From: Pogonophryne albipinna
Lineage: Eukaryota > Chordata > Actinopteri > Perciformes > Artedidraconidae
Assembly (NCBI GenBank): GCA_028583405.1
Contig: JAPTMU010000061.1
Location: 631,764-695,763, forward strand
DNA length: 64,000 nucleotides
Reading direction: 5' to 3'
The position numbers and the translations under genes are program-made. Positions 13,858 through 24,571 of this stretch are shown here, piece after piece (the first letter of the stretch is position 1; every line of letters begins with the position of its first letter). Below the pieces are notes generated by a model that saw nothing but the letters and a program-made list of their open reading frames with translations, ran no database searches and was not told the origin of the DNA.

Positions 13858-14181
13858 TCATTCCTCAAACTGATCCAGCTCGGTGATTTCCCGGATAATG
13901 AGCACTTTCGCCATCTCTGCTGTTGATCCATTTAGTTTGATACAACTTTTACAATTTGTCGACCATGTTGCTTGAATCTTGTGTTGTTTCCTTAGTGTAC
14001 GTGCTCTCCTTGCGATGTCCGCGTTCTTCTTCGTAAGGTGTTCGTTAATGTAAACATTGGTCCCTTTTAGTTTCCTTCCTTGTCTGAGGAGTGCATATTT
14101 CTTTTTCCTGTTGATGAACCGGATTATTACTGCTGGTGTGGCTGTTGCGTTCTTGCTCCGCAGGGCATGACAGGCCTCAAT
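13858..14181 (-). pseudogene. LINE ORF1 fragment, split by a MITE
   Basis: Minus-strand reading gives EACHALRSKNATATPAVIIRF, then LLRQGRKLKGTNVYINEHL, KNADIARRARTLRKQHKIQ and a C-terminal AKVLIIREITELDQFEE. This is the conserved ORF1 segment preceding the endonuclease in many fish LINEs. The missing N-terminal codons continue on the far side of the MITE at 14833-14890 (SKGISVDSGDI), so the reading frame was interrupted at codon pair Ile-Glu. Confidence 0.8.
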
Positions 14182-14829
14182 AGGCGCATTCACACCGCAG
14201 TACTTTTCCCACAAAGGTTCATGAGAACTCTTTAGTTCTCATGAACTAAGTACAGATCGCGTTCACACCGGAATAAATCCCTGAGGGAGGATTAGGCAAA
14301 TGAAGCCGCTGACGTCACTTCTTCTTCTTCTGCTTTGGGTTTACTGGCAGGCCGCAAACCACTTCACGGCGTATACTGCCGCCCAAAGTCCCCGGAGTTG
14401 GGGACTGGCTTCAGTAGAAGCTGCTGGGACTCCCAGCAGCTTCTACTGAAGCCTTCCGAGTAAATCGCCAGAACGCCGACACCTCCTCATCTCCAACGCT
14501 CCCATGTTTTCTTTTGTGTTGCCATAAGTTAGTCTCTCTGCGTTTCTGCGCTGGGCTAATGCTAATAATGCTAATGCGAGGATAATAAAATGGCGGCTTC
14601 ACAAAACTTTTTGGGAGTTTTACGGGGCGTGGTTTGCAATCCGCCCAGCCAATCAGAAATAGGAACCTTTTTCTCCCACGAAAGTATCTGCTCTCTAGCA
14701 GGGACTGAAAAGGTTCTCATGAACTAATTTTAGTACCGGCTCTTTTTGGTGTGAACGCGACAAAAGAGTTCTCATGAACTAAGTTCTCATGAACCTTTGT
14801 GGGAAAAGTACTGCGGTGTGAATGCGCCT
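14182..14829. mobile_element. MITE (648 bp) with ~50-bp terminal inverted repeats, nested in LINE ORF1
   Basis: Ends with AGGCGCATTCACACCGCAGT and its reverse complement; the match continues about 50 bp. Flanked by AAT at 14179-14181 and 14830-14832, a 3-bp target duplication. Removing the element plus one AAT restores the interrupted LINE codons. The 3-bp duplication suggests a PIF/Harbinger relation, but the usual TWA target is not seen, so family is uncertain. No transposase. Confidence 0.9.
14407..14453. repeat. Perfect 22-bp hairpin inside the MITE
   Basis: GGCTTCAGTAGAAGCTGCTG plus GG, then loop ACT, then the exact reverse complement. Perfect stem of 22 bp with a 3-nt loop. Confidence 0.9.
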
Positions 14830-14890
14830 AATATCTCCGCTGTCAACAGATATGCCCTTGCTGTCCAAAAAGCAAAGCACATGTTGCTCC

Positions 14891-15487
14891 AGCGTTTTAG
14901 AATCAAAACAGATTGGATGACATGTAAAATGAACCCTCCATTGATTATGTATTTGTATTATTGGGGTGTTATAATGTGTTGTACATGAATAAATAAATCG
15001 GTTGGAATCAATGTCCTTTTAACTCTTTCATATGTTTTTAACTATGTATAACGTGGACAACAGAGAACCACATATTTTTCATGACCAAGGTTGGAATTTA
15101 AATAAAAAAAGTGAGGTGAAAGTGATGCTTGTCACCCTCTAGTCCACACGTATTAATCCACATGAATCCCAATAGTATGATTGTAAGATCCTGAAAAACA
15201 AATCTATTCATTATAAGTGTGTTAGTCCTTAACATATCCCAGTGTATATCACCTTAAAACATATTTCAAAAGTTTAAGAAACCACAAACAGCTGCAAGTA
15301 CAATTCTTTGGAGCAGTCGTGGTTGTGGAGACTTCATACTCTACGAACATTGGACATCTTTGATGTCGGATAAACAACGTTGTGAAATTATCTACATTTT
15401 TAATATCCGAGCAAGAGTTTTGGAGATGGAGTTTAAGTTCGATATAATGTTAATCGAAAGGAAATAGACTCTTTGAGTAATTTGGGT
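14891..15487. other. H4 3' spacer, duplicated at 31655-32130 and 33668-33820
   Basis: No gene. It matches the spacer upstream of H2B copy 3 and then the sequence before the H4 relic. In the H4 reading direction the downstream element CAAAGAG lies at 15475-15469. Confidence 0.8.
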
Positions 15488-15503
15488 GGCTCTTAAAAGA
15501 GCC
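15488..15503 (-). terminator. Histone 3' stem-loop of H4 copy 1
   Basis: GGCTCTTAAAAGAGCC on +, followed on the gene strand by a CAAAGAG purine element (15475-15469), the expected U7-binding downstream element. Confidence 0.96.
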
Positions 15504-15536
15504 GTTGTTGTTCCAGGTATGTCAGGGTGTAAATGT

Positions 15537-15860
<324 letters not shown>

Positions 15861-15909
15861 TTATGTCGGCTCGTTCAGAACGAATGAGTAGAAGCAGAAT
15901 GACCGGCAG

Positions 15910-15970
15910 TATTTATATATTCACTGCGGACCTAAGAGAAGACGGAGAGCGGGAAAGCTGCTGGGCGGGG
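15910..15970 (-). promoter_or_regulatory. H4 copy 1 promoter
   Basis: On the gene strand a GC box (GGGCGGGG on + at 15963-15970) and GGTCC (GGACC on + at 15928-15932) stand just before an AT-rich TATA element (15910-15920). GGTCC next to TATA is typical of H4 promoters. Confidence 0.85.
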
Positions 15971-17651
15971 CCAACGCTGCAGCCTCCACATTATCTTTCA
16001 AAACATTTCTCTTGCTTCTAATATTGTTTATATAATTCAGACAGGCTTTGTACTAAACGTTTGATGATTAAACGTTTGTTAATATGTAATAAAACCCTCA
16101 CATGCTTAATAACATTTATAATTGAAATAAGAACCTTTCTGAGATTAACATTACATTTAAAGTTGATCAGAGTATTCAAAAAATACTCTTTATAGGAGAC
16201 TTTCATTCTGTTTCTGATGAGTCAAGACAAACATTGTATAAAACAAGTCAACAATTTGACATAAAAGTAATAATTAGTCCATTAGTAGACTTATTCAACT
16301 TATAACATATTTCAGCTCTCACAAAATGTTATAAGTTTGGTCAATTAAAGCTTTTAATTTACACATTTAAAAGATACTTTAGTAGAGAAAACTATTTATT
16401 AGAAAATGGTATTGCCAAAAATACATTTTTGACAGAATGTATTTTTAACTACTCTTTGGCTCTGATGATTATACTCAACATACTTTATTATTTAAAAGAA
16501 GGGAATATGGAGGCTTGGGAGACGTATACCTAGATATTAAACTTACAATTACTTTTGTTAAAATGTTTACAGCGGCAATATCAAGGAAAGCACCCTGGGG
16601 TTGGGGATAAATCAAGGTGGACAAAAAGGAGAGGTAGAGCGAGACATGGCCCATATTACAAATTAGTATATGCTGATTTCATAAATGAATATGGACTTCA
16701 AAGTATATATATATTTGTTTTAAATAAATGAATACAAATATGGTGGATATATTCTATCACTTATTGAAAGCCCCAAAGTGTTTTCTTCTGCGTCCCTTGT
16801 ATGCAGATATGGAAGACCAGATGCACCGTGGTAATACATCAAACAATAATTAACAGTTGTACCAAAACAAAACATATCGGAACCGAGCTAAGGAGAAGAG
16901 AAAGCCTCGACAAGTCACAGACTACCATGGAGCATACTGAGTCTGTGACTGAACAAAGGCTGATCGGACAATTCCCTTTCTGCCGTCTGAAATACTGTTC
17001 TGTTGTGTTTAAGTATGTATTTATGAGTTGTGTGTACATGTTTTTATGTAGTGGTTTGTGTATGTCTATCACATAACAATTTAAGACAGTTTTAAAAATA
17101 AAAAAGTAACATCTTCTAATTGAAGTGGTGTATGAAAGGTTGCCTGGAGTTGTCTGGCATGACACACAAAACAAATGATATTATTGGGCTTGACCAGATG
17201 AAAAAAAGCAATTGATAATCTTTCCAGGGTCAATGATGAAAGTTTAGGGCTTTCCTGATGCTGATATTAATAGTAAAATAACCACGTGGTGTGTCCTGTT
17301 GTATCCAGAGGGTGCTGTTGGACAGATATAATGCATTCAGATGAAAAATAAAGAGGAAGTACAGCACGGCATGTCTCTACGGCTATTCGTACTACCACCT
17401 CGTCTTTAAATTATGCACAAGTTGTTTTGCCTGAGCAATTGTGGAAAGTGGCTTCTTTGAACAGTTTACGTATTTCATGTCAAGTCCAACCCAACTTTAT
17501 TTATAGCACTTTAAAACCTTCAGACCAAAGTGCTGTACAGTATAAGCTCACACAACATAATATAAAGTGATTTACATATCATCTATTTGAGTCATGGATC
17601 GTGCAAGACACTTATTCAAAACAGAGGAACACGTCTATAGATGTAGTGGGT
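15971..17651. other. H4-H2B spacer with LINE fragment
   Basis: No gene. 16018-16200 and 17350-17651 match the shorter spacer 39420-40195 of the other block; the extra 1 kb between them is mostly the LINE fragment listed separately. A GCACTTTAAAACC-type repeat tail lies at about 17490-17530. Confidence 0.75.
16484..17106 (+). mobile_element. 5'-truncated Tx1/L1-group LINE fragment
   Basis: Resembles 3505-4380 of the LINE at the window start (GGGAATATGGAGGCTTGGGAG, GGAAAGCACC, ATATGGAAGACCAG, CTAAGGAGAAGA) with an internal deletion, and ends in an A-rich tail (17093-17106). Only the C-terminal part of ORF2 is represented. It lies between H4 and H2B. Confidence 0.85.
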
Positions 17652-17667
17652 GGCTCTTAAAAGAGCC
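17652..17667 (-). terminator. Histone 3' stem-loop of H2B copy 2
   Basis: GGCTCTTAAAAGAGCC, perfect 6-bp stem, 30 bases after the stop codon. Confidence 0.96.
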
Positions 17668-17697
17668 TTTGTGTTGTCGGTATGTCAGCAGCAGAGT

Positions 17698-18078
17698 TTA
17701 CTTGGAGCTGGTGTACTTGGTCACGGCCTTGGTGCCCTCAGACACGGCGTGTTTAGCCAGCTCTCCGGGCAGCAGCAGGCGGACAGCGGTCTGGATCTCC
17801 CTGGAGGTGATGGTGCGGCGCTTGTTGTAGTGAGCCAGCCGAGAGGCCTCACCGGCGATGCGCTCAAAGATGTCGCTCACGAAGCAGTTCATGATGCCCA
17901 TGGCCTTGGAGGAGATGCCGGTGTCGGGATGGACCTGCTTCATCACCTTGTACACGTAGATGGCGTAGCTCTCCTTCCTGGACTTTCTCCTCTTCTTTCC
18001 AGTCTTGCTGACGCTCTTAGCGACGGCTTTCTTTGAGCCCTTCTTGGCCGCTTTGACGGGGGGTGCGTCAGCAGGCAT
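17698..18078 (-). CDS. H2B: Histone H2B, copy 2
   Basis: Intact 126-residue H2B. The open frame continues 49 codons upstream, but those codons cover the promoter (TATA, octamer), so the start is MPADAPP. Tail [18 protein letters not shown]. It has L45M, S64C and N67S as in all copies here and also S87R (KRRTITS). Acidic-patch glutamates and the [10 protein letters not shown]-terminus (K120 region) are kept. It is the H2B downstream of H4 in block A and corresponds to copy 4 (40242) in block B. Confidence 0.98.
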   Translation of the reverse strand: MPADAPPVKAAKKGSKKAVAKSVSKTGKKRRKSRKESYAIYVYKVMKQVHPDTGISSKAMGIMNCFVSDIFERIAGEASRLAHYNKRRTITSREIQTAVRLLLPGELAKHAVSEGTKAVTKYTSSK

Positions 18079-18129
18079 GATGAGAGTGATGTTGGTCAGA
18101 CTCGGTGCCTCACAGACACAGCACGGTCT

Positions 18130-18182
18130 CTTTATATCCCCTCGATGCAAATATAGCTGTGCTGTTGCTCGCACCTGATTGG
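18130..18182 (-). promoter_or_regulatory. H2B copy 2 promoter with octamer
   Basis: CCAAT (ATTGG on + at 18178-18182), perfect octamer (ATGCAAAT on + at 18145-18152) and TATA (TTTATAT on + near 18131). Confidence 0.9.
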
Positions 18183-18223
18183 TTATCGTCTGCGCAAGAC
18201 TGAGCCTACGATGTGCATAGATC

Positions 18224-18690
18224 ATTACATTACATTACATTACATTACATTACATTACATTACATTAGCTTTAGCTGACGCTTTTATCCAAAGCGACATA
18301 CAATAAGTACATTCGACCAGGAAGACACAACCTTGAAGAAAACAGAATCATATAAGTATCAGGTTTCATAGAGCCAGACATTTCAAGTGCTACTCAACTG
18401 GCTATAGATAAGCCAGTCCTTTATTAGTATATAAGTGCTCTGTTAGCAGTTCTTTGTTAGTAATTCTATTGCTCGAAGTGGAGTCGAAAGAGATGAGTTT
18501 TCAGTCTGCGCCGGAAGGTGTGTAAGCTTTCTTCTGTCCTGATGTCAATGGGGAGCTCATTCCACCATTTTGGAGCCAGGATAGCAAACCCAAGTGTTTT
18601 TGCTGATGGGAACTTGGGTCCCCCTCGCAGCGAGGGTGCAGCGAGCCGTTTGGCTGATGCAGAGAGTAGTGCACGCGCTGGGGTGTACAG
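18224..18690 (-). mobile_element. 5'-truncated L2-type LINE with (ATTAC)n tail
   Basis: Reverse-oriented 3' piece of the LINE family that is longer at 57600-59235. The coding part (WNELPIEIRT-like) matches in reverse, and the 3' end is a pentamer run of CATTA units at 18224-18270, equal to the TGTAA tail of that family. The paralogous site at about 40760-40775 (GATCAAATGTAGCC) lacks it, giving an empty site. Confidence 0.9.
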
Positions 18691-19358
18691 TTATCAGATG
18701 TAGCCTATCTACTGTACTGTATTGTAAAAAGGGGAACAAAGTATTTAAACATTATTCTGCACCCCCCGTTTTATGTCTTATCCCTGTAGTTTGGTAGCTG
18801 CTGGAATGAGCATGTTAAAATGTTTTGTCTTTGTCTGATTGAATCAAGGGATCTTATTTAGCTGTGATGTAACACAACCAAGGGTCCTTTACGGTGGCTG
18901 AGAAGTGCAATGGACAATTACAAAGTGTGAAACACTTTAACAAAGCTTGAGACAAATTACATTTTATAAAACAAAATTACATTTGCAAAAACACTTTTAC
19001 CAAGGAAAAACATTAAAACATTAACGAAAACAAATTAACAAGATGCAAAACACTTTTACAAAGCTAAAAACAAATTTACATTTTATAAAACACTTTTACC
19101 AACGACAAAACAATTTAACATTTACAAAAACAAATTAACAAAATGCAAAACACTTTCACCATAACTGAAACACTTTAACATTTCCCGAAACACTTTAACA
19201 TTTCCCGAAACACATTAACATTTGACGAAACACTTTTACAAACCAGAATCAAAGCGGAAAGGGAATGTCCATCATACCGGAAGTGACGTGATTGGCTCAA
19301 ATTTAATTTTGTTTTGGCGGAAAGACCATAGGTACGAGTGTGTTTACGTTCGGTAAAC
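18691..19358. repeat. Array spacer remnant followed by degenerate ~20-bp repeats
   Basis: 18697-18780 matches 40773-40860. From about 18915 to 19245 there are roughly 15 degenerate copies of AAACACTTTTACAAA-type units. The repeats stand directly before the integrase-like gene and may be the subterminal repeats of the same element; this is inference. Confidence 0.6.
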
Positions 19359-22300
19359 ATGTTTTGTCCGTTTTGTAGAAACAACCTGGGACAAGTGACA
19401 CCGTTTTGCTCATCTAGTGGACAATCTCTGGAGTGTTTAAAGGACACGGACCAGACAGAAGGACCAGATATCTTGCATCATTGCGTGCAATATTTTAATG
19501 AAGGTCACTCGTATGCTGTAATCGTGGACATGTTGTCTACCTTTCACGGTGTAAAAATCAGTTTGCGGACTCTTAAAAGCAAACTGAATCAAGCCGGGTT
19601 TTACCGCAGAAAGGGTTATTCCTCTCAAATCGCTGTAATAAACGCCATCAGGTTGGAACTTCGTCGACCTGGACAATTGTTTGGATACCGAACAATGTGG
19701 CAGGTACTAAAACAAAAAGTACAGTCTTCGAGTGAAGAGAGATGATGTTATGAATTTGCTCCGGGAGCTTAACCCTCGAGGCTGCGAGAGGAGATCTCGC
19801 AGAAGGTTTATAAGGAGAACCTACCACTCAATGGGACCGAACTAAATGTGGCATGCTGACGGTTATGACAAACTTAAGCCATTCGGTGTGGCCCTTTCAG
19901 GATGCATAGATGGATTTTCACGTAAAGTACTATGGCTTGAATGTGGTCCAACAAACAATAACCCAAGAGTTATCGCTCAATATTTCCTCAAATGTGTGCG
20001 AAACCTTGGTGTCATCCCCATGAGGCTGCGGACTGATTGTGGCACGGAGAACGGAATTATGGCTGCAATTCAGTGCACCCTACGGTCACCATCACCATGA
20101 CTACTACTCTGGAGCGTCCAGCCACATGTATGGCACATCCATGACTAATCAGCGAGTCCTGGTGGTCCATATTAAAAAAGGGAAGGTATCATGATTATCT
20201 ATTACTTGCCAACACTGTCAGACAAACAACATTTGCTTAGCTAAAGTGTATCCGTTTTTATTATAATAGATATTATAGCCTGTAGTCCTATGACCCAGAC
20301 TATACAAGGACCTTTCTTTAGAACTTATTTTTGGCAGAAATAAAGTTAGAAACTGTGAACATCTAACCGTGGGTTTTGGATTGAACAGCGGCCCCTGAGG
20401 GGACCTAGGCACTATAGGTTGTGAAGCAAATAAATGATTAAATAGACACTCAATGATTTGTTGTTGATTTTACTGGTAACCTTTTAATGTAATTTGTAGA
20501 ATTGTTGTATATTGCTTAATAATTCACTTGAAAATATATCAATTTCTATAGGTCTCAGTTCTGGATGGAGCTATTTGCAGACCTCCGAGATGCTGGATAC
20601 TTCAACGGGAGTCACGAGCATCAGTGCCTTCTGAGATTCTGCTTTGTTGAAGTTATTCAGAAGGACTTGGATGAGTGTGTGAGACTGTGGAACAGTCACA
20701 GGATTCGCCCTTCCAGAACAGCATCATGTCCAGGAGGAGTGCCCAATGAACTGTACTACTTGCCACACAGGTAATACATTGGTGATGGATTGATACTTCT
20801 TTGTGTTTTTATCTTAAATGTAAATTAATACTATTATGTCTTCTGTTTAACCTCTTAAGCCCGAGGGTCCCCGCAGTGGACCCCCCCCACAGTTTTTTTA
20901 CGAGACTATGTCTCAGGGCTTCTTAACATTTCTGAAACTATTAATGTTCCATACCCTTTTAACGCTAAGAAACTCCGCTAACTGACAATGTGAACCATTT
21001 TTAGCTAAAAGAAACACAAGAGAAATACCAAGCCTTTGAATTAGCATGGAGCGAAAAAATGCTAACTAATGCTAACGGATTTTGCACAGCACTCATGGTA
21101 GAAATGCCCTTATTACTTATCGTAACTGCACAAACAAGATATACGATGTAAAGCTGAGACTCCACAGATTCCAGACATATAATATCATCACTGTACGCCC
21201 CCGAATTGCGGAGCTATCAGCCAGAAAAGAGAACGTAAACAACATCCGGTTTAAAAAATATTACAATAATTTCGTCTTACCTTTTTTGATTTGTGATCAA
21301 AAGTTGTGTTCACCGGAATAAAAACGCCGCTCAAGGTTAATCCAATGTCTTTGTGTCACGTAGACATTTTGACTGATAATCCTTCATCATATTTATGGCA
21401 ATATACTGGGTATACAATTTTGCCGTCCAGGCGTGCACTTTCAGATATGCTTTGTTCGCTTCTCTATTGCGTCCGCTATGGTAATTTTGACGTTGATTTG
21501 GGAACTGCCCATCGATTCTATTGGTTCTGATGGTTAAGAAAAAGGTGTAAATCACACGAATCGACCAATGGGTTCCAGAGATATGGTCCTGCGTAAAGTA
21601 TAAAGAATGCCAGCCAGTTTAAGTACTTTACGCAGGCGGCTTCATTTATTGTTTACTACTCACAGCAGGCATTACAGCAGGACCCAGAGCACACGGAGCA
21701 CAGAGCGGACAGCAGATAACGGAATTGCAGTTTTATTGCTTATAGATTATCAGAACATTTCAAAGGGGACACAGCCACATTGGATATTGACCTATGGATT
21801 AACTACATCATCGTTTTTATCGTTTTAATGCCATTGAAGACCAGTTTAGACCAGGCAAAGAGGAAGGTAAGCCATTAGCCTAGCGCATGCTAGTACCTAG
21901 CTCCACTTGTTTTGATGTACGTTTTTGTTGATAACGTCGCAAGTTTGTATCTTTCAGTGTTGAGGTGGGCACCGTTAGATTCTGTGTCTTTACGATCAAA
22001 AACGATGTGTTGGATGTGCAGCTAGGATAAGTAATAAGGGAGCTAGGATAAGTAATAAGGGAGCTAGGATAAGTAATAAGGGAGCTAGGAGTGATTTTCG
22101 GTGCAGTAATAGGTTAGCATTTTTCGCTCGGGGCTAATTCAGATGCTCACTGTTAGCATTGTGTTTTTTTTGAAAAAATAAATGAAAAAGATCAGTTAAA
22201 TGAGTTTTTTCCCGTTATATGGATATAAAATATTCATAGTTTATTAAATAGTAAGGTTCCTTAGACGTTGTTTCCTGCAAATGACGCGATTTCGGTCCGT

Positions 22301-23120
22301 GGGGCCTATAAATGCTATATAAATAAACTTGCCTTGCCTAAGAGGATAACAGAGTATGTTCTTATATTTTATTTTTATTTTTTTTCACAACAGTTGTATT
22401 TGGATGGAATGAATACCTATAGTGAAAATTCAAAGTAATAAAATGATTTTTACAGTGAAAAAGTTCAAATGGAACTGATGGTTCCCAAATTACCCAGAGG
22501 TGAGTCCGCCTGGACTTTATTTTTCTAAACCTCTCTAAAAAGGTCAAATTTCACTTGTTTTGCATCAATCTTGATACAGGGTACTTATTATATGTTATAG
22601 TTTGGATTCCTAAAGCTTTTAGTCTACTAACCCATCATTCAAGGGTGGTTTTTACTATAAGTAATGGTTTTCTTTTAGGCGGACATTAGAATGTACATGT
22701 TTTTACTATGTTCCATCTGAATTTACTTTAAAATAAAAACATCTATATTGATTCTGACACTTCTACATCCAACTCACAGATGTAACCTTGCTTTGAGAGA
22801 AAAGATGATTAATTTACCCCTTTTAGAAGTGAAGATATTGTCTTTGTTGTGTTAGTGGCATTTTCGAGCCTGAAACCTGAAAAACAGGCTCAGGGCTTAA
22901 GAGGTTAACATAGATTGGCTCCAGGGACTGTGGATTTGAGATTGAACAGGCAGAATTGGATGCTGTTCCTGAGACAAGCCTGTCTATAGTTCCATGTGGG
23001 GACCAACACATGCGGGAGTACTTGGACTTTGCTATGGAGCGCAATGACCTACAGAAGCCAGAGAACTGGGAGACTGCATCAGAACTGTACATGAAGCTGA
23101 AAGAATATGCTCAGTTATAA
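19359..23120 (+). pseudogene. DDE/integrase-core gene (multi-exon), broken
   Basis: Pieces in order: a Cys-containing N-terminus (MFCPFCRNNLG) and HTH-like region (19359-19720), the catalytic core (WHADGYDKLKPFG, IDGFSRKVLWL, LRTDCGTENG; 19750-20170), an exon 20555-20770 (LFADLRDAGYFNGS, WNSHRIRPSR), and a last exon 22914-23120 ending ELYMKLKEYAQL-stop. Splice signals fit: donor AG-GTATC near 20186, acceptor CTATAG at 20552, donor CAG-GTAATA at 20771. Lesions: a +1 shift near 19715, TAA at 19843-19845, a shift near 20085, and a 2-base loss near 20156 that removes the expected catalytic Glu (NQR-E-SWW). I recognise the family as integrase-core proteins found in fish and invertebrates, not its name. 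Element or domesticated gene is undecided. Confidence 0.75.
20851..22904. mobile_element. piggyBac-like non-autonomous element in an intron
   Basis: Bounded by TTAA at 20847-20850 and 22905-22908. The termini are CCTCTTAAGCCC and its reverse complement, followed by GAGGGT/GAGCC variants. No transposase frame of normal size is present. Inside, a 21-bp unit (AGCTAGGATAAGTAATAAGG plus G) is repeated three times at about 22020-22090. Excision restores a normal intron end (CTTCTGTTTAACATAG) before the last integrase exon. Confidence 0.88.
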
Positions 23121-23784
23121 AGTAATCGAAAAGGTATTCAGAAGTACAGTAGCACTGTTTCACCACTCCAAATCAGATTTCAGGGCTCAACAATGCTTGG
23201 TTTCATGGTTTGTCAGACTGCATTTACTCTTTCCCCTGTGATGTATCCAAATGATTATGGTACCTGTTCATCTGAAGACTGGTCCTATTTAGAAAAAAGA
23301 TATTCCCATACATTTTAAAATAAAAACAGCATTTTGAAATGAACATGGTTTCCAGCCAATCACAATATTTGTTTCAATGTCATTTATACATCACCAAATC
23401 ACAGCATAGTCATAAAATAAATATCTTAATCATTATAAAATATAACTGGAATAACAACAAACAACGCTCCAATTAGCAAGCACAAACAAGGTTATGTTGT
23501 GTGCGTAATTGTGTGCAGAAAGAACATTTCTGTATAAGTCTTATTTCAACCATGTGGACTCACTGGAAACCTGATAATGAATGACTGATTTACAACAAAG
23601 AAGCTATGGGTGGCAATGTGAAATAAGTATAGCAAAGTTCAGAGTATTTATAAAAATTGTATAGGTATAGAACAATACTTTGATTTTGTCCCAAACTAAA
23701 TGGACAGCATGAGCTGTGAGAAAGAAAAAAAAACATGCTCACATCTAACAACGACTATATGAACAACCTTCATAGAGTCTGTAC
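23121..23784. other. Intergenic DNA, nothing recognised
   Basis: AT-rich; no coding similarity, no repeat I can name. Confidence 0.5.
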
Positions 23785-24571
23785 TCAATGGGTCATCCAG
23801 TCACATGACTTAAAAACAAATCCTGGAGAATTTTGCATTCCAAAGTCCATTTGGGACTTAAACACATTGTATGCGTCAAGGAGTGGTAGTTTCAATGTGT
23901 TGGAACATGTGTTTGCCATTGGGAATGGAGAGTCATCAAGGAACTCTATTCCTGGCGATGGTTCAAATCCAGATGGGGGAAATGAAGTCAGCCCAGTCGC
24001 AAACATCAAAACATCCTCCAAAGACACAGCAGTCTGGCTTTCTGCAAAGAAAACATGTTCAGATACATTTTGGCAATGTGTTTCCTGAAATAGTTATAAA
24101 AACAGCGATTTACAAACCTTCACAATCGAGGAGATAGTCTGCCCAGTAGCCCAAAGTTTGACTTTCCCTAAGCCTCCTGTTACTCCCTGGTGGACTGAGG
24201 TCAGGCTTGAAGAGTCGAAATTGGTAGGTTTTCGCCTGTTTGGGGATTTTATATCCAGTTTACTTCGTTTTAACATTGCTATTGCTTTGTATGTCGGGGA
24301 CGGGAGATTCATGTGATTGGTTGTTGGTCGCGTTGCTTGCAAAAAATCGCCAAGCTTCAGACACGCCCAGCATCAAGATTTTTCAAGATTTGTTTCATGC
24401 CTGTGTGTGGACGGGCCGTTACTCCCTGGTGGACTGAGGTCAGGCTTGAAGAGTCGCTCAAGTTCCAGAGCAGTAAGTCGCTTTTCAGAGTGGCACAGGA
24501 CCGGGGCCAGCAGAGTAGGGTGTTGCTGTAGTGCGTTTAAAAACTGAAGGGCTGAAAGACCCTCCTTGAAT
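23785..24571 (-). pseudogene. HECT-domain E3 ligase C-terminal exons (G2E3-like), interrupted
   Basis: Two exons with matching phase. Exon A (24571-24118) begins after a T-rich tract and CTTCAG and encodes [33 protein letters not shown], then [18 protein letters not shown] with donor GAAG-GTTTGT. Exon B (24041-23785) begins after TTTGCAG and encodes SLEDVLMFATGL, GFEPSPGIEFLDD and PMANTCSNTLKLPL, then a stop. The Cys in MANTCSNTL matches the HECT thioester cysteine. In fish many G2/M-phase-specific E3-like genes end this way. Exon A contains a 200-bp insert with a 39-bp flanking repeat, so the copy is broken. Earlier exons are not found here. Confidence 0.75.
24218..24417. mobile_element. MITE-like insert in HECT exon with 39-bp direct repeats
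   Basis: Bases 24179-24217 and 24418-24456 are the same 39 bp of HECT coding sequence. The 200 bp between them match the element nested at 36510-36720 in reverse orientation (GGTAGGTTTTCGCCTGTTTG, ATTGGTTGTTGGTCGCGTTG). Confidence 0.8.

Larger units (their letters stand above)
10412..14890 (-). mobile_element. Degenerate non-LTR retrotransposon (LINE) in the H2B-H4 spacer
   Basis: Minus-strand LINE with ORF1-, endonuclease- and RT-like fragments and, at its 3' end, AATAAA plus a T-rich tract on + (10412-10420). The spacer of the duplicated block (about 31645-31680) has no insertion: TAACGAGTTT runs straight into CAGAATCAAAACAG. Here those two pieces flank the element (10406-10414 and about 14894 on), so the insertion point is defined by an empty site. 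A MITE is nested in its ORF1. The RT belongs with the jockey/CR1/L2-type elements; I cannot fix the clade. Confidence 0.88.

Noticed and set aside
17650..18036. Long + strand frames opposite the histone genes (also near 8369, 15486, 25941, 31075, 38893, 40185, 43849)
   Set aside because: Shadows of conserved GC-rich histone codons; they recur only because the sense genes are duplicated.
17698..18225. H2B with a 49-residue N-terminal extension (and shorter ones at 10311, 31557, 40718; H2A at 26441)
   Set aside because: Extensions cover TATA, octamer and 5' UTR sequence and differ between copies; the histone Met is the supported start.
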